DNA from: DATBHM01 sp036557505
Lineage (GTDB): Bacteria; Actinomycetota; UBA4738; JACQTL01
Assembly (NCBI GenBank): GCA_036557505.1
Contig: DATBHM010000314.1
Span: forward strand, 1-5,765
Direction of reading: 5' to 3'
Length of the DNA stretch: 5,765 nt
Shown: piece by piece, positions 1 to 5,434 of the stretch
How the letters are laid out: each line of letters opens with the position of its first letter
Position numbering within the stretch: the stretch's first letter is position 1
The notes under the pieces: generated by a model
What the model was told of the DNA's origin: nothing
The model's input: only the letters and a program-made list of their open reading frames with translations
Database searches by the model: none
Translations under genes and position numbers: made by a program

Positions 1-1098
1 GCCGCGCTGGCCCGCCTGCGCGAGGTGTACCGCTCGCTCTCGGCCTCGGAGGAACGCCTTCGGCTGCTGTTCGAGGCGGCCGCGGATGGGATCGTCGAGC
101 TCGACGGCGGCCGGTTCATCCGGCGGGCGAACGAGGCGTTCTGCTCGATGCTCGGGCTCGAGCACGATCAGGTGATCGACGTTGCCTGGGAGCGCCTGGG
201 GACGATGGTCGAGGGCGGCGAGTCGCTGATCGACCTCCCCGAGACCGGCAAGGCGACGCTCCCCCGGCGGGGACAGGACCTCCACCTCGAGGCGCGCACC
301 AGCCAGGTGCCGGGCAACGGCGAGCTCCTCGTCGTCCGCGACGTGACCGCGGCCCGGGTGGCCGACCAGACGATCCGGTCGCTGCTGCAGTTCCTGCAGG
401 ACCGGGACGAGGACCGTACGCGCCTGCTGCAGCGGACGAACGCCGCCATCGAGTCCGAACGCAACCGCATGGCCCGCGACCTCCACGACGGACCCGTGCA
501 GGGGGTGTCGGCGGCGTCGCTGTCGCTCGAGGCGGTGCTGATGCTGCTCCGCAACGGCCAGTCCGAGAAGGCCGCGGCGACCCTCGAGAAGATCCGGGAG
601 GAGCTGGCTGAGGAGGGTGAGAGCCTCCGGCGGCTCATGTCGGACATGCGGCCACCCGTGCTCGACGAACGGGGCCTGGTGCCGGCGCTCCGGGAGATCC
701 TGGCGCGGTTCGGCAGGGAGACCGGGGTGAAGACCCGGTTCTCGGCGCGGTCGCTGGTGGATGTCCCGCCCGACCTCGAGACGCTCGCCTACCGCGTCGT
801 GCAGGAGGCCCTGACGAACGCCGGCAAGCACGCCGAGGCCACCGAGCTCAGCGTGCACGTGGAGGCGGTGGCCGGCAGCCTGCGCATCGAGATCACCGAC
901 GACGGGCAGGGGTTCGACGCCAACCGCGCCCGTGACTTCCTGCGCGCCGGACGGGTCGGCCTCGCGTCCATGCGCGAGCGGACCGAGCTGGCGAACGGTT
1001 CGTTCATCGTTCGAGCGGCGCCCGGGCAGGGGACCAGCATCGTGGCGACCCTGCCGATCGACGCCGGAGTGCCCAGGAACCAGCGCGCGCTGGCCTGA
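1..1098 (+). CDS. Sensor histidine kinase, NarL/DegS type (5'-truncated by window)
   Basis: Two-component sensor kinase that would autophosphorylate on His and pass the phosphate to a response regulator, probably of the NarL/LuxR class. The frame is open to base 1, so the N-terminus lies outside; the GTG at 25 is only the first start-like codon and is used here for numbering. A short helical linker leads into a PAS-like domain (about residues 9-112), then a coiled coil and a HisKA_3 dimerisation domain with the phosphoacceptor His154 in ARDLHDGPVQG. HDGPxQ is the DegS-like form of the motif. The HATPase_c domain follows: N-box E261-ALTN-AGKH, G1 box DDGQGF at 292-297, G2-like GLASMRER from 312, and GQGTS at 334-338. 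All key catalytic residues are present, so it looks functional. No transmembrane segment is visible in this part. The cognate regulator is not in the window. Family call is firm; ligand and target are unknown. Confidence 0.93.
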   Translation, partial: AALARLREVYRSLSASEERLRLLFEAAADGIVELDGGRFIRRANEAFCSMLGLEHDQVIDVAWERLGTMVEGGESLIDLPETGKATLPRRGQDLHLEARTSQVPGNGELLVVRDVTAARVADQTIRSLLQFLQDRDEDRTRLLQRTNAAIESERNRMARDLHDGPVQGVSAASLSLEAVLMLLRNGQSEKAAATLEKIREELAEEGESLRRLMSDMRPPVLDERGLVPALREILARFGRETGVKTRFSARSLVDVPPDLETLAYRVVQEALTNAGKHAEATELSVHVEAVAGSLRIEITDDGQGFDANRARDFLRAGRVGLASMRERTELANGSFIVRAAPGQGTSIVATLPIDAGVPRNQRALA

Positions 1099-1104
1099 AC
1101 GGCC

Positions 1105-1133
1105 CGCCGGCGCCTCGACTCCGGGTGCCGGCG
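1105..1133 (+). terminator. GC-rich hairpin in the convergent gap, possible terminator
   Basis: Arms CGCCGGCGCC (1105-1114) and GGTGCCGGCG (1124-1133) form a 10-bp stem with one G-U pair and a 9-nt loop, starting 6 nt after the kinase stop and ending 13 nt before the PBP stop. There is no T-tract after it, so it would be an atypical (I-shaped) terminator, as is common in actinobacteria. On the minus strand the same stem carries one A-C mismatch, so it fits the kinase transcript better than the PBP transcript. Function is inferred from position and pairing only. Confidence 0.45.
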
Positions 1134-1146
1134 CTCTCGCCGACGC

Positions 1147-3804
1147 TCAACCGAATCCGGGCGATCGGGCACGCGCGAACCCCAGCGCCAGCGAACCCCC
1201 TGCCCCTCCCGAGCTCTGGGCCGTCGGCGTGGGGGACTTCGCCGTGGTGGGCGACGGCAGCGTCGTGGGCGGCTGGGAGGTGGGCGGCGGGACGCTCGTC
1301 GGAGGCGGAACGGAGGTCGGCGGCGGGACGCTGGTCGGGGGCGGCGGAGGCGACGGAGACGGGCTGGCCGGCGGGGTCGGTGACGGCGAGGGCGAGGGCG
1401 AAGGGCTGGGCGACGGGGACGGCGACGGGCTGGGCGACGGCGTCGGGGAGGACACCGGGCCGGGCTTCTGGTTGTCGTTGAAGTCGGGCGTGGCGAAGTC
1501 CTGGATCGGCAGGTCCGCCGTGGCCTGCGTCATGAAGTCGTGCCAGATCCCCGCCGGGATCGTGCCGCCGAACACGTCGGAGACGCCCTCGATGTCGTGC
1601 ATGGGCTTGTTCCCGCTGGGGTAGCCGACCCACACGCAGGCCGCGAGCTGCGGCACGTAGCCGCAGAACCAGGCGTTCGACTCGTTGTTCGTCGTACCGG
1701 TCTTGCCGGCGACCGGACGGCTGCCGAGCGACGCGGCCGTGCCGGTTCCGTATCGGACGACCCGCTGGAGGGCGTAGGTGACGAGGTCGGCGTCGTTGGC
1801 GGGAACGGCCTGCACGCCCTTGGTGTCGGCGGTCTCCAGCACCCGCTTGTTGTCCGGCCCGCGGACCTCCGCGACGGGCGTCGCCGAGTGGCGGACGCCG
1901 TGGTCGGCGAGGGTGGCGTACGCCCGGGTCATCTCGAGTGGCGAGACCTCCTGGGTCCCGAGGGTGATCGAGCACACGTCGTGCAGCGGGCTCTCGATGC
2001 CGAGGTCGTGCGCGGAGGTCACGACGTCCTTGGGCCCGTCCTTCAGGGCGACCACGAGCTGCGCGAACACGGTGTTCACCGAGAACGCGGTGGCGTCCGC
2101 CAGCTGGAACGTGCCCGACTCCTCGTCGGCGGCGTTGGAGAGGGTCCACGGCCCGTACTGGCCGGTGTCGGGGTCCGTCGTGTAGCACTCGCGGTCGGGG
2201 ATGGTGATCTGCGACGGGCCGTTCCAGTAGGAGGACAGGCTGAAGCCCTGTTCCATGGCGGCCGTGAGCGTGAACGGCTTGAAGGCCGAACCGGCCTGCC
2301 GGCGCGAGGGGGCGACGGCCAGGTTCTGGTCGTTGGTGAGCTGGTTGGGGTCGGGGCCGCCGACCATGGCCCGGATCTCGCCGGTGCGGGGGTCGATCGC
2401 CACGAGCGCCGCGCTCGGGTCGCCCTTGGACGACAGGTTGCTCGCCACGGCGGCCTGGGCGGCCTTCTGCATGTTCTGGTCGAGGCTGGTGTAGACGCGG
2501 AGGCCGCCGGCGTACGTGGCCTGGTCGCCGAAGGTCGGGTTCCGCAGCAGCCACTGTCGCGTGTAGTCCATGAAGTACGCGTACGGCGTTGCCTGGTTGT
2601 TGCTCCGGCAGATGTACGACTTCACCTTCTTGTGCTTGAGCTGGTCCGCCCTGGCCGCGTCGAGGTGCCCCTGCCGAACCATCTGGTCGAGGACGTAGTT
2701 CCGCCGGGTCTGTGTGGTCTCCGGGTGGTTGATCGGGTCGAACGTGCCCGGCGACGCGATCATCGCGGCGAGGGTGGCGGATTCGAGCACGTCGTCTTGC
2801 GCCGCCGAATGGCAGAAGTAGGTCTGGCTCGCCGCCTCGACGCCGTACGCGCCGTGCCCGAAGTAGATCGTGTTGAGGTACTTCTCGAGGATCTGCTGCT
2901 TCGTGTACTTGTGCTCGAGCTTGATGGCGAGCAGCGCCTCCTTGACCTTGCGGAAGATCGACTTCTCGCCGCCCGTGTAGACGTTCTTCACGTACTGCTG
3001 GGTTATGGTGGAGCCGCCCTGGACGGCGCCGTGGTGGACGAGGTCCTCCCAGGCCGCGCGGATGATGCCGGTCACGCTGATGCCGCCGTGGTGGTAGTAG
3101 TCCTTGTCCTCCGTGTCGATGACCGCATTCTGCAGGACGATCGGCACCCGCTTCAGCGAGATGCTCGTCCGGTTCACCGAAGCGTGGAACTCGGCGATCT
3201 TGTTCCCGTGCCGGTCGAAGATGAACGTCGTCTGCGCCGCCGGCGGCGCGTCCGGGATCTGGATGTGGGCGTAGGCGTAGAGCAGGGTCCCGATGACGGC
3301 CAGGATCAGCACGAGCGGAACCGCGACGAAGGCCCACCACCAACGACGGAAGAACCCCCGCTTCCGTCGTACGGCGCGCTTGCCGTTGGTGGCCTTGCCG
3401 TTGCCCGACGAGGACCCCTTGGAGCCACCCGGGCCCTTCTGACCCTGCTTGCCGCCGGGCTTCGCGCTGCCGGGCTTCGCGCTGCCGGGCTTCGCGCGGC
3501 CGGGCTTCGCGCTGCCGGGCTTGCCGGATGCGGGGCGCGCCGTACGCTGGGTTCCGGTGCGGGGGCTCGATGAAGCGCCCGACGCGGTGGTGCGCGACGA
3601 GCCGGACTTCTTCCCCCCACCGCCTTTGGCGGAGGAGGTCCCCGTGCCGTCGGCGGCGGAGCGCTTGGCCGCGGCTCGTCCGGTCGGCGCAGCTGCGGCG
3701 CGGGCGTCTGCGGGGCCCGCACTGGAGGACTGAGAGGATGCGCTGTTCCTGCCGGCCGCGTGCTTGCCTCGTGACGAGCGCCAGAACGACGTGTTGGGGG
3801 CCAC
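1147..3804 (-). CDS. ponA: Class A (bifunctional) penicillin-binding protein, PonA1-like
   Basis: Membrane-anchored enzyme that polymerises lipid II (transglycosylase) and cross-links stem peptides (DD-transpeptidase); 885 aa. Residues 1-154 are a basic, low-complexity cytoplasmic region with five KPGSA-like repeats (about 93-118). One membrane segment lies at about 156-178. The GT51 domain (about 190-375) has catalytic Glu232 in TEDKDYYHHGG, GGSTITQQ at 263-270, KVKEALLAIKLE from 286, ILEKYLNTIYFG from 305, and a second Glu at 323. The transpeptidase (about 435-760) has nucleophile Ser506 in SAFK, SVN at 575-577 and KTGTT at 701-705, so both activities look intact. Residues 781-862 are a Pro/Ser/Thr-rich tail. 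The GTG start at 3804 is chosen because the domains are complete and the frame's next upstream ATG-like option runs into a stop; the Shine-Dalgarno is weak. It lies 122 nt downstream of the DUF5318 gene on the same strand, the order I recall for Rv0049-ponA1. Six Cys residues all lie outside the membrane. Confidence 0.96.
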   Translation of the reverse strand: MAPNTSFWRSSRGKHAAGRNSASSQSSSAGPADARAAAAPTGRAAAKRSAADGTGTSSAKGGGGKKSGSSRTTASGASSSPRTGTQRTARPASGKPGSAKPGRAKPGSAKPGSAKPGGKQGQKGPGGSKGSSSGNGKATNGKRAVRRKRGFFRRWWWAFVAVPLVLILAVIGTLLYAYAHIQIPDAPPAAQTTFIFDRHGNKIAEFHASVNRTSISLKRVPIVLQNAVIDTEDKDYYHHGGISVTGIIRAAWEDLVHHGAVQGGSTITQQYVKNVYTGGEKSIFRKVKEALLAIKLEHKYTKQQILEKYLNTIYFGHGAYGVEAASQTYFCHSAAQDDVLESATLAAMIASPGTFDPINHPETTQTRRNYVLDQMVRQGHLDAARADQLKHKKVKSYICRSNNQATPYAYFMDYTRQWLLRNPTFGDQATYAGGLRVYTSLDQNMQKAAQAAVASNLSSKGDPSAALVAIDPRTGEIRAMVGGPDPNQLTNDQNLAVAPSRRQAGSAFKPFTLTAAMEQGFSLSSYWNGPSQITIPDRECYTTDPDTGQYGPWTLSNAADEESGTFQLADATAFSVNTVFAQLVVALKDGPKDVVTSAHDLGIESPLHDVCSITLGTQEVSPLEMTRAYATLADHGVRHSATPVAEVRGPDNKRVLETADTKGVQAVPANDADLVTYALQRVVRYGTGTAASLGSRPVAGKTGTTNNESNAWFCGYVPQLAACVWVGYPSGNKPMHDIEGVSDVFGGTIPAGIWHDFMTQATADLPIQDFATPDFNDNQKPGPVSSPTPSPSPSPSPSPSPSPSPSPSPTPPASPSPSPPPPPTSVPPPTSVPPPTSVPPPTSQPPTTLPSPTTAKSPTPTAQSSGGAGGSLALGFARARSPGFG
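1273..1344 (-). repeat. Four 18-bp tandem repeats in the PBP tail (PPPTSV/Q)
   Basis: Codes for four consecutive copies of the hexapeptide PPPTS followed by V, V, V and Q (PBP residues 821-844). Synonymous codons differ between copies, so the peptide repeat looks older or better conserved than the DNA repeat. It lies in the extracellular tail after the transpeptidase domain, probably as an extended spacer in or across the peptidoglycan. Confidence 0.85.
1345..1452 (-). repeat. Pro-Ser dipeptide repeat region in the PBP tail
   Basis: PBP residues 785-820, dominated by alternating Pro and Ser with an unbroken PS run at about 789-809, plus a few Thr and Ala. The DNA is built from related GGCGAC and GGGCTG hexamers on the + strand. 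Such a tract can change length by replication slippage and in protein forms an extended polyproline-type linker. No known binding motif was recognised. Confidence 0.85.
3454..3528 (-). repeat. Five 15-bp tandem repeats in the PBP N-terminus
   Basis: On the + strand the unit is GCCGGGCTTCGCGCT. Four copies start at 3454, 3469, 3484 and 3499 (the third differs in one base), and a diverged fifth starts at 3514. They code for KPGSA-type pentapeptides in the cytoplasmic Lys-rich extension of the PBP. The near-identity at DNA level suggests recent expansion and possible length variation between strains. The unit is in frame and without spacers, so it is not a CRISPR. Confidence 0.9.
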
Positions 3805-3807
3805 GGT

Positions 3808-3885
3808 TCAGGCCATCCTACCCACGGCCATCGCCAGGAATCTCGGCACCCGTGCGACGGAATCGTGAAGATGTCGAGACGGCAT
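3808..3885 (-). other. Possible 25-codon leader ORF before the PBP
   Basis: An ATG at 3885 opens 25 codons ending in TGA at 3808, three bases before the PBP GTG. A GAGG sits about 8 nt upstream of the ATG. The peptide begins MPSRHLHDS and ends AVGRMA; it resembles nothing I recognise. It could couple translation into the PBP if the transcript begins upstream, but it may be chance in GC-rich DNA, and it is excluded if transcription starts at the TAGGAT element at 3815-3820. Confidence 0.2.
3815..3820 (-). promoter_or_regulatory. Candidate -10 element (TAGGAT) for the PBP gene
   Basis: TAGGAT fits the actinobacterial TANNNT -10 pattern and lies 10 nt before the GTG, so a start site at the usual distance would give a leader of only a few bases. 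No convincing -35 box is seen. The block from here to the start codon is almost identical to the one before the DUF5318 gene. The AGGA within it could instead act as a weak, rather distant ribosome site. Confidence 0.35.
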
Positions 3886-3926
3886 CAGAGGTCCCTCGGC
3901 CGGCGGACGAACCCGCGGACGCGGCG

Positions 3927-4346
3927 CTACCGGGTGCCCCCGGCGGCAGCCTGCCGGGCGGTGTACGCCTGCGAGAGGTGGTTCCAGTGGCATCGCGTGC
4001 ACACCTCGACCACGTAGCACGCCCCGCCCCGGTGGGCGGCCGCCACGTTCAGGGCCTCGGAGAGCTCCCAGACACGGCCGTTGTCCGCCCGAAGATCGTC
4101 GGCGTAGACGTACGCGAGGAGACGGAGGTCCTCCTTCCCACACACGGGACAGGTCTTGTCGGTCCTGTGCCCCACGTACTTCGCCGCCCGGAGGAGCTCG
4201 GGATGGGCGTCGCACACGTCCAGCCGGGAGAGCAGCCCGGTCCGGAACTCGCGCAGGAGAGCCCGCTTGGCGAGGGTGTAGTCGACCGCCCCGAACGGGC
4301 GGCGCGCCCCCCGCAGGGGCTTCGGTGGCCGGGCAGGTCTGTTCAC
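3927..4346 (-). CDS. DUF5318 family protein (Rv0049-like)
   Basis: Small soluble protein, 139 aa, of unknown function. The match to actinobacterial DUF5318 is judged from the core VDYTLAKRALL at 21-31, VCDAHPELLRAAKYVG from 44, CPVC at 66-69, and VVEVCTRCHWNHLSQAY from 112. The CPxC and CxxC pairs (66/69 and 116/119) suggest a zinc-ribbon-like metal site. No signal peptide or membrane segment is visible. The first 20 residues are Arg/Pro-rich and less conserved in type. The GTG at 4346 has no Shine-Dalgarno, but a TAGAAT lies 9 nt upstream, so the mRNA may be leaderless. The gene sits upstream of the class A PBP on the same strand, as I recall for Rv0049-ponA1 in M. tuberculosis, which hints at a cell-wall link but proves none. 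Family call is good; function unknown. Confidence 0.88.
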   Translation of the reverse strand: MNRPARPPKPLRGARRPFGAVDYTLAKRALLREFRTGLLSRLDVCDAHPELLRAAKYVGHRTDKTCPVCGKEDLRLLAYVYADDLRADNGRVWELSEALNVAAAHRGGACYVVEVCTRCHWNHLSQAYTARQAAAGGTR

Positions 4347-4355
4347 GGTCCGGCC

Positions 4356-4361
4356 ATTCTA
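4356..4361 (-). promoter_or_regulatory. Candidate -10 element (TAGAAT) for the DUF5318 gene
   Basis: TAGAAT lies 9 nt before the GTG at 4346 and fits TANNNT. With no ribosome site in the short leader, this points to a leaderless or near-leaderless transcript. No clear -35 was found; a TTGGGG at 4384-4389 is too far upstream (22-nt spacer). Confidence 0.4.
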
Positions 4362-4411
4362 CGGTCCGGTTCGCCGTTCGCGCCCCCAACCCCCCGGGAG
4401 CGTCCCCCCGC

Positions 4412-4816
4412 TCAGCCGGCGCCGGACAGGTCGATCACCGCCCTGGCGGTGGCCGTGACCTCGCGCCCCGAGGGCAGCAGGAGGAGCCCGTCGATCCCCA
4501 CCCGGACCGTCACGGTCGCCTCCGTTCCGCCGGGCCGGCAGTCGCAGTCGACCAGCCGGGCCCCGTTCCGGTCCGCATACCGCGAGGCGGTCTGGGCGGG
4601 CATCTCGCCGGACGAGGGCGGTTCGACGATGTCCTGGGCCGCGGCCAGCGCCGCGGCGTCGGCTGCGGCCTGCGCCCGGGAGGCCGCCGACAGCGCCCGC
4701 GCGACGTCCGTGGTCGCGAGCGCCATGACGATCAGCATCAGCATGACCGCCGCCGCGAGCACGGAGACGGAACCGCGTTCGGGGTTGCGCGGCAGCCATG
4801 TGGAGCGTCTATCCAT
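4412..4816 (-). CDS. Second TadE-like pilus/secretion protein (Rv3654c-like)
   Basis: 134-aa protein of the small TadE-like group found at the end of actinobacterial Tad loci (the type described as helicase/secretion-neighbourhood TadE-like, TIGR03816). A short basic N-terminus ends in NPERGS (11-16), followed by a hydrophobic segment at about 17-36 and an Ala-rich helix (RAQAAADAAALAAAQ, about 47-61) typical of TadG/TadE-like proteins. A C-terminal beta-like region of about 75 residues follows, with a CDC at 91-93. Unlike TadE, position +5 after the Gly is Leu, not Glu, so prepilin-peptidase processing is less certain. The ATG at 4816 is chosen over upstream starts because AGGAG lies 7 nt before it; the start overlaps the TadE stop by 8 nt (ATGGATAG), implying coupled translation. 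It is the last gene of the visible Tad operon. Role probably minor pseudopilin or envelope component; inferred. Confidence 0.82.
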   Translation of the reverse strand: MDRRSTWLPRNPERGSVSVLAAAVMLMLIVMALATTDVARALSAASRAQAAADAAALAAAQDIVEPPSSGEMPAQTASRYADRNGARLVDCDCRPGGTEATVTVRVGIDGLLLLPSGREVTATARAVIDLSGAG

Positions 4817-5231
4817 CCCCGAACTCCTGGCGCATGGTGGTCGAGGCGGACAGGTGGATCGCCGACGGGAACAGCCACGCCACCGCCGGGATCGACGGCG
4901 GGTCCGCGTACCCCAGGGAGACCGTGACGGCCGTGCCGCGGCCCCCATCGCGGCTCACCAGGACCTCGATGCGATCGGTCGCCAGCGGAGCTCCGGCACG
5001 CACCACCGCGTCTCGGATCGCGCCCGGATCGTCGGTCACGGCCGCCTCCCGGGCCCCGGCCCGGGCGGCGTCGGCGAGCACGAGCCGGTCGCGGACGACC
5101 AGCCCGACCTGCACGAGTGCGAGCGTGACGACCAGCAGCAGCGGCAGGACCATCGCGAACTCGAGCGTCGCGGAGCCCCGCTCGGGGTTCGGTCGTCGGG
5201 CGAGGGTCCGCCCCGGCTGTGGGGCCGTCAG
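4809..5231 (-). CDS. tadE: TadE-like minor pseudopilin (Rv3655c-like)
   Basis: Minor pseudopilin of a Tad/Flp type IVc pilus, anchored by one N-terminal helix. As placed it is 140 aa. A basic leader ends NPERG at residue 19, followed by SATLEFAMVLPLLLVV. This has the prepilin pattern of Gly at the cleavage site and Glu at +5 (Glu24), then a membrane helix (about 25-46). The helix DAARAGAREAAV at 54-65 is typical of TadE. A soluble extracellular part ends in FGDG. The start is unsettled: no ATG, GTG or TTG lies between the Flp stop and the prepilin motif. The best placement is a CTG at 5231 forming CTGA with the Flp stop. The next ATG (residue 27) would destroy the prepilin motif, and the open frame further upstream is a shadow of flp and tadC. 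It overlaps the next gene by 8 nt. Family is firm; the start is not. Confidence 0.85.
   Translation of the reverse strand: MTAPQPGRTLARRPNPERGSATLEFAMVLPLLLVVTLALVQVGLVVRDRLVLADAARAGAREAAVTDDPGAIRDAVVRAGAPLATDRIEVLVSRDGGRGTAVTVSLGYADPPSIPAVAWLFPSAIHLSASTTMRQEFGDG
4824..4828 (-). promoter_or_regulatory. Shine-Dalgarno fixing the second TadE-like start
   Basis: AGGAG lies 7 nt before the ATG at 4816, inside the last codons of tadE. It decides the start: the frame stays open upstream to 4948, but that extension is an Arg-rich shadow of tadE. Confidence 0.75.
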
Positions 5232-5419
5232 GCGTTGCCGGACACGCTGTCGATGATCTTGTCGAAGAACGCCGGCAGCTTGCCACTGGACTTGGCCCAG
5301 GCGATCAGGACGACCGCCACCGCGACGGCCGCCAGGATCACGAGCGCGTACTCGGCGGTCGTCTGCCCCTCCTCCCGGACGAACAGCGTCTGCAGGCGGA
5401 CGTAGAGCTTGAGCAACAT
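5228..5419 (-). CDS. Flp-type major pilin (DUF4244, Rv3656c-like)
   Basis: 63-aa pilin subunit of a Tad/Flp pilus. A short basic leader (MLLKLYVRLQTLFVREEG) is followed by QTTAEYALVILAAVAVAVVL. Gly18 is the expected prepilin-peptidase site, Glu23 the +5 residue and Tyr24 the adjacent Flp-type Tyr. One hydrophobic helix (about 25-41) and a short C-terminal tail (WAKSSGKLPAFFDKIIDSVSGNA spans 41-63) match the actinobacterial DUF4244 form in size and layout. The ATG at 5419 is preferred to the GTG at 5428 because that GTG is part of a perfect Shine-Dalgarno (AGGAGGTGA) which sits 8 nt before the ATG if AGGAGG is taken as the core. It starts 15 nt after the tadC stop, and its own stop abuts the proposed tadE start. 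A matching prepilin peptidase is not in the window. Confidence 0.9.
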   Translation of the reverse strand: MLLKLYVRLQTLFVREEGQTTAEYALVILAAVAVAVVLIAWAKSSGKLPAFFDKIIDSVSGNA

Positions 5420-5424
5420 CGCGT

Positions 5425-5433
5425 TCACCTCCT
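5425..5433 (-). promoter_or_regulatory. Full-consensus Shine-Dalgarno for the Flp pilin
   Basis: AGGAGGTGA is a complete complement to the 16S rRNA anti-Shine-Dalgarno and lies between the tadC stop and the Flp ATG. It is the strongest ribosome site in the window, which fits an abundant major pilin in an operon of low-abundance assembly proteins. It shows that the in-frame GTG at 5428 is not the start. Confidence 0.85.
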
Positions 5434-5434
5434 C

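Noticed and set aside
1004..3343. 779-codon minus-strand frame within the PBP
   Set aside because: Overlaps the PBP in another frame; composition is Arg/Pro/Gly-rich with no domain. A shadow of the real gene.
3454..3528. Short tandem repeats as a possible CRISPR array
   Set aside because: The 15-bp units are contiguous without spacers, stay in frame and code for a pentapeptide repeat.
1540..3573. 677-codon open frame on the + strand, opposite the PBP gene
   Set aside because: It is antisense to a gene with complete catalytic motifs, has no recognisable domain, is Arg/Val/Gly-rich, and is open only because GC-rich codons leave few stops.
3886..3926. Possible terminator after the DUF5318 stop
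   Set aside because: CGTCCGC recurs as a direct, not inverted, repeat; no stable hairpin or T-tract was found.
3528..5405. 625-codon + strand frame across DUF5318 and the Tad genes
   Set aside because: Runs antisense through several well-supported genes and their gaps and shows no domain; chance open frame.
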